Assembly: GCA_003523225.1 (NCBI GenBank)
Contig: DPGK01000017.1
Coordinates: 1-16,206, forward strand
From: Clostridiales bacterium
GTDB taxonomy: Bacteria; Bacillota; Clostridia; Oscillospirales; CAG-272
Length of the DNA stretch: 16,206 nt
Direction of reading: 5' to 3'
Shown here: positions 13,016 to 16,206 of the stretch, in pieces
Position numbering within the stretch: position 1 is the first letter of the stretch
Layout of the letters: the number at the start of each line of letters is the position of its first letter
The notes under the pieces: generated by a model
What the model was told of the DNA's origin: nothing
The model's input: the letters and a program-made list of their open reading frames with translations, nothing else
Database searches by the model: none
Made by a program: the position numbers and the translations under genes

Positions 13016-13664
13016 CCCATATAAAATACTCGGAGTTGACCGCAGCGCAAGCGACGAGGAGATAAAAAAAGCGTACCACGATCTTGCGCGCAAATATCAC
13101 CCCGACAAATACCGTGACTCTGACCTTGCCGAGCTTGCCGAAGAAAAGATGAAGGAAATAAACGACGCCTACGACCGCATTCAGAAGGAACGCGCGTCGG
13201 GCGGCTCAGGCAACTCCGCTCAGACCGGCAGCTCCGGCGGCACGGGCGGAAGCGGCGGGTACTCAGGCTACGGAAATTACAGCGGCAACAGCGGAAGAAG
13301 CGGCTACACCGGAGCGGGAGCAGAACGCTTTGCCGCAGTGCGCTCTTATATCAATCAGAACCGGATAGCCGAGGCGGAAGCCGTGCTTAACGGTATGGAG
13401 GCTTCACTGCGCGGCGCGGAGTGGTACTTTCTTATGGGATGCGTGCTCGTCCGCCGCGGCAATTACGTGGACGCGGGGCGGTTCTTTGATTATGCGTGCG
13501 AGCGAGAGCCGTACAATGCAGAGTATCAGAATGCGCGTGAGGAGCTGCGCCAGCGCGCCGGAGCATATGCCGGAACGCGCACCTCGGACGGCTGCGGCAA
13601 CATATGCACCGCGCTTCTGTGCGCCAACTGCTGTTTGGACTGCTTCGGCAGGGGCTGCTGCTGA
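13008..13664 (+). CDS. DnaJ-domain protein with TPR-like region and Cys-rich tail
   Basis: The 218-aa product opens with a J domain (residues 1-60), including HPD (31-33) needed to stimulate a DnaK-type Hsp70. A Gly/Ser/Tyr-rich linker (64-104) follows. Residues 106-180 form TPR-like helices ([47 protein letters not shown]). The last 23 residues contain eight cysteines (C196, C200, C205, C208, C209, C212, C217, C218), a potential metal-binding or membrane-apposed tail. It lacks the DnaJ zinc-finger and client domains, so it is a class III J-protein and not the housekeeping DnaJ. An AAGGAG ribosome site lies inside the upstream gene's end. Its neighbours are the DUF5685 gene (8-bp overlap) and a membrane protein gene 11 bp downstream. 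Confidence 0.92.
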   Translation: MSDPYKILGVDRSASDEEIKKAYHDLARKYHPDKYRDSDLAELAEEKMKEINDAYDRIQKERASGGSGNSAQTGSSGGTGGSGGYSGYGNYSGNSGRSGYTGAGAERFAAVRSYINQNRIAEAEAVLNGMEASLRGAEWYFLMGCVLVRRGNYVDAGRFFDYACEREPYNAEYQNAREELRQRAGAYAGTRTSDGCGNICTALLCANCCLDCFGRGCC

Positions 13665-13675
13665 GGGTGCCGGAT

Positions 13676-14224
13676 ATGTCCCAAAAAAACGCACGCGCAA
13701 AAAGATCCTCCGCGGCGCGCAGGACAGCGCTCGGCGGGATAGTGTCCGCCCTCGTTCTTGTGGTAATGTACCTCGGCTCTGTCATAGATGTACTTGACCT
13801 TTCCGCGGCGGCGTTTGCCTCGATCCTTCTTATTGCGGTAATAGCCGAGCATGGCAGGCGGGACGCCCTCTGTGTTTTTGCGGTGACGGCGCTGCTTTCC
13901 TTGCTTTTGCTACCGAACCGCGCACCCGCTCTGCTTTACACCCTGTTTCTCGGATATTACCCGATGCTTAAGATAACGCTCGACCGTCTCGGGCGTCTGC
14001 GCGGGACTGTTCTGAAGCTTCTCACACTCAACACAGCGCTGACCCTTTCATTCCTTGCGGCGCACTACCTGTTTTCGGCGTGGGCGGACGAGCGCGCGCT
14101 TCTCTGGCTCTACTATCCGCTGGCAAATCTGGCTTTTCTGCTTTACGATGTGGCGCTGGGCAGAATAGTACGGCTATGGATGGTAAAGCTGAGATATGTT
14201 TTCAGACTTGACCGCAAGAAATAA
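13676..14224 (+). CDS. Polytopic membrane protein of unknown function
   Basis: The 182-aa product has a basic N-terminus (KNARAKRSSAARR) and about five or six hydrophobic helices (roughly 18-37, 42-58, 64-80, 86-100, 112-134 and 143-165), ending in a basic cytoplasmic tail (MVKLRYVFRLDRKK). Distinct pieces are YLGSVIDVLDLSAAAFAS and LLLPNRAPALLYTLFLGYYPMLK. Size and layout recall ECF-transporter S components, but I cannot identify a substrate signature. I chose ATG 13676 because GAGGGTG lies six bases upstream; an earlier in-frame ATG (13604) is inside the DnaJ-like gene without a ribosome site. It is 11 bp after that gene, so it is the third member of the operon. No terminator is evident after it. 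Confidence 0.82.
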   Translation: MSQKNARAKRSSAARRTALGGIVSALVLVVMYLGSVIDVLDLSAAAFASILLIAVIAEHGRRDALCVFAVTALLSLLLLPNRAPALLYTLFLGYYPMLKITLDRLGRLRGTVLKLLTLNTALTLSFLAAHYLFSAWADERALLWLYYPLANLAFLLYDVALGRIVRLWMVKLRYVFRLDRKK

Positions 14225-14256
14225 TGCAAAAAAATGCTGAAAGATGCAAAAACACA

Positions 14257-14285
14257 TTGAAATAGATCATATTTTATGTTACAAT
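14257..14285 (+). promoter_or_regulatory. Sigma-A promoter of the surface protein gene
   Basis: TTGAAA (14257-14262), a 17-bp spacer and TACAAT (14280-14285) give a good promoter; transcription would start near 14292, leaving about 56 nt of leader before ATG 14348. Two copies of ATGCAAAAA lie just upstream (14224-14232 and 14244-14252). Confidence 0.75.
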
Positions 14286-14347
14286 ACTGTATTGAAAGAT
14301 CAATCGGGCTACACGGCAAGACCGCCCAGGCGGCAGAGAGGAAGGAA

Positions 14348-16171
14348 ATGAAAATCCAAGGCTACGGAACTCGAACAGGAAAAAAGACGGCTTTCTTCGG
14401 AATGCTGTCGGTCATCACGGCACTGCTGCTTACTGCGCTTTGCATTCTTCCGGCGTCGGCAAGCGACATAACGCCCGACGATACATTTGAGGTGACGGAA
14501 AACCTCACAGGAATCGAAATTGCCTCAGCACCTTCAAAAACCGTATATGATATCGGAGAGTCCCTTGATGTTTCGGGACTCAAGCTCAGGCTGAAATACA
14601 ACAGCGGACGCACCGAAACAGTTGCCGGCGACACCTCGATGTGTTCCGGCTTCGACTCCTCCTCGGCAGGAGAGAAAACGGTCACCGTTTCATACCGAGG
14701 GTTTATGACGTCCTTCAAAGCGGACGTAAGGATCGTAACCTCGGTCAGCGTGTTGCGCAAGCCTCAGAAAAGCGAATACTTCACCGGAGAGATGCTTGAC
14801 CTCAACGGGCTTGTACTTACGGTGGAATACTCCGCAGGTCCGTCCGAAACATACGACACAGGATATACCCTTGTCGGAGGCTCTCAGCTGAGTGACGTCG
14901 GCGAGCATACCGTCACGGTCGAATTCATGGGCAAACGCGCCTCCTTCACCGTTACGGTCAAAAATCCCGTTCCGACCGATGCAAAGCTGACCTCGCTCCC
15001 CACAAAGACCGAATATACCATAGGCGACACCTTCAACGGCAGCGGAGCCGCCTTTACGGTTACATACAGCAACGGTGATACCGCAGTCGTAAGCGACGGA
15101 ATTGATTTTTCCGGCTTTTCCTCCTCCGAAAAGGGCGAGGTGACCGTAACCGCAAAATGGCAGGGCTTTTCCGACACCTTTACCGTCACGGTAAAATACG
15201 CCGCGCACACACATGTTGCCGGCGGTGACCGCGAAATAGTGAAAAAAGCCACCTGCACCGAAACCGGTCTGGCAGTAAGATACTGCAAGATATGCGGCGA
15301 GGTCGCAGAGTCGGCGACGCTTAAGAAGCTCGAGCACACATACGGAGACTGGAAGGTCACAAAAGAACCCACCGCTTCCTCCGACGGCGAAAAGGCGCGC
15401 TACTGCCAGAACTGCGGCGCACTCCAGACGATGAAGCTGAATATGCTTTCCTCTGAGATATCCGACGGCAAGAACGGAACCGTCACCGCCGCGGGCGATT
15501 ATCTCTTCCCCGCCGAAGCAAGGCTGATAATCAAAAGCATATCCGCCACCCTTACCGCCGACGAGATAAAAAAGTTTGAATCCCAGGCAAATGCGCTCGG
15601 CACAACGCTTGCCGCAGTGTACAGCATCACCTTTGAGGACGACGGACAGGCATTCACTCCCTCGGCAAAAATGACGTATAAGATCAGCGTTGCCTCCGCC
15701 GATCTTGCCGGACTTTCCGGATTCAAGGTGCTTTACGGCAACAACTCGGTGGATGCAACCTATTCGGGCGGCTTTATCACCTTTACGGTAAACCGCGTGT
15801 CCGGAAAATTTGCAATCGCGGGCGTAAAAGGCTCAGGCGTCAACACCGATCCTGTGGATACAACTCCCACAACAGTTCCCGGAGATGAATCAACGGCTAC
15901 GCCTCCGGTCACATCGTCTCCCGAAACCACAGACGTTCCGGATGTGACCACCTCCCACGAGGCCTCTGGCACGGTTCCGACAGACACCGATTCTCCCGTC
16001 ACCGGAGGGTCCACAAGCTCGCCTGCCGTTACCACCGATTCCGGAAACAGCGGCAGCGGTAAGGTCGGGAACGCGGTAAAGACGATAATTATTGTAATAA
16101 TCGTAATTGTGGTTATCGGCGTGCTGTTTGAACTGCTGTATATCTACCTCAAGAATAAATTCATGCTTTGA
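14348..16171 (+). CDS. Cell-surface protein: signal peptide, three Ig-like (Big_3) domains, CxxC ribbons, stalk, C-terminal TM
   Basis: This 607-aa exported protein has a signal peptide (KK at 12-13, hydrophobic core, likely cleavage after ASA at 36-38). Three bacterial Ig-like group-3 type domains follow (about 53-129, 131-205, 212-283), each beginning I/V-x-x-x-P-x-K-x-x-Y-x-x-G. Residues 287-360 hold a Cys ribbon-like repeat (C303, C313, C316; then C353, C356, the second copy lacking its first Cys). A beta-rich domain (365-495) and a Thr/Pro/Ser stalk (497-572) lead to a membrane helix (579-600) with a short basic tail. There is no LPxTG. It is thus a membrane-anchored surface protein, plausibly adhesive or carbohydrate-facing; no catalytic motif is seen. 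GAGGAAGGA precedes ATG 14348, deciding it over 14276, which lies at the -10. Confidence 0.88.
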   Translation: MKIQGYGTRTGKKTAFFGMLSVITALLLTALCILPASASDITPDDTFEVTENLTGIEIASAPSKTVYDIGESLDVSGLKLRLKYNSGRTETVAGDTSMCSGFDSSSAGEKTVTVSYRGFMTSFKADVRIVTSVSVLRKPQKSEYFTGEMLDLNGLVLTVEYSAGPSETYDTGYTLVGGSQLSDVGEHTVTVEFMGKRASFTVTVKNPVPTDAKLTSLPTKTEYTIGDTFNGSGAAFTVTYSNGDTAVVSDGIDFSGFSSSEKGEVTVTAKWQGFSDTFTVTVKYAAHTHVAGGDREIVKKATCTETGLAVRYCKICGEVAESATLKKLEHTYGDWKVTKEPTASSDGEKARYCQNCGALQTMKLNMLSSEISDGKNGTVTAAGDYLFPAEARLIIKSISATLTADEIKKFESQANALGTTLAAVYSITFEDDGQAFTPSAKMTYKISVASADLAGLSGFKVLYGNNSVDATYSGGFITFTVNRVSGKFAIAGVKGSGVNTDPVDTTPTTVPGDESTATPPVTSSPETTDVPDVTTSHEASGTVPTDTDSPVTGGSTSSPAVTTDSGNSGSGKVGNAVKTIIIVIIVIVVIGVLFELLYIYLKNKFML

Positions 16172-16206
16172 GTCATGACAATTCAGGGGCTGTAAAAAAA
16201 CTCGAT

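Noticed and set aside
14690..15337. 215-aa minus-strand ORF opposite the surface protein
   Set aside because: It is an antisense shadow of the repetitive Ig-like region; the plus strand carries a signal peptide, domains and a ribosome site.

Overview
The window looks like chromosomal DNA from a spore-former-lineage Clostridia bacterium, probably an Oscillospiraceae/Ruminococcaceae-like gut member. This is inferred from spoVG, a DUF5685-DnaJ pair, clostridial SDR and GH4 enzymes, strong TTGACA/TATAAT promoters, AGGAGG-type ribosome sites, GC-rich third codon positions and palindromic intergenic repeats of a kind I associate with such genomes. No phage, IS transposase, CRISPR array or rRNA is visible.

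Layout: a tRNA-Val(UAC) gene with a near-perfect promoter lies at the left edge on the minus strand, apparently followed by the first bases of another tRNA. Next, on the minus strand, comes murC overlapped by a SAM methyltransferase gene. Divergent from murC is spoVG, ended by a strong terminator. A block of palindromic repeats follows, then a minus-strand pair: a diacylglycerol-kinase-family lipid kinase and a YfcE-type phosphoesterase. On the plus strand, three genes of unknown function (75, 152 and 206 aa) form a likely operon; the last product is Cys-rich with a hydrophobic C-terminal tail. An SDR gene (FabG-like, possibly the EF-P 5-aminopentanone reductase YmfI) has its own extended -10 promoter.

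Between the SDR gene and the next convergent gene lies about 1 kb of non-coding DNA (7779-8793). It is bounded by two identical hairpins and filled with palindromic repeats. Two of these carry the same 78-bp structured element at exactly the same internal position. A minus-strand GH4 alpha-galactosidase-like gene and a lipoprotein solute-binding protein gene follow, presumably for capture and cleavage of an alpha-galactoside; no permease is present. Divergent from them is a plus-strand operon: DUF5685 protein, DnaJ-TPR protein with a Cys-rich tail, and a polytopic membrane protein. The window ends with a large surface protein (signal peptide, three Big_3-like Ig domains, CxxC ribbons, Thr/Pro stalk, C-terminal membrane helix).

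The most unusual content is the nested repeat block, the uncharacterised three-gene cassette, and the DUF5685-DnaJ-membrane protein operon, whose first product carries a motif resembling the second Asp-rich motif of phytoene/squalene synthases. All family assignments come from reading motifs in the sequence; no database search was run.
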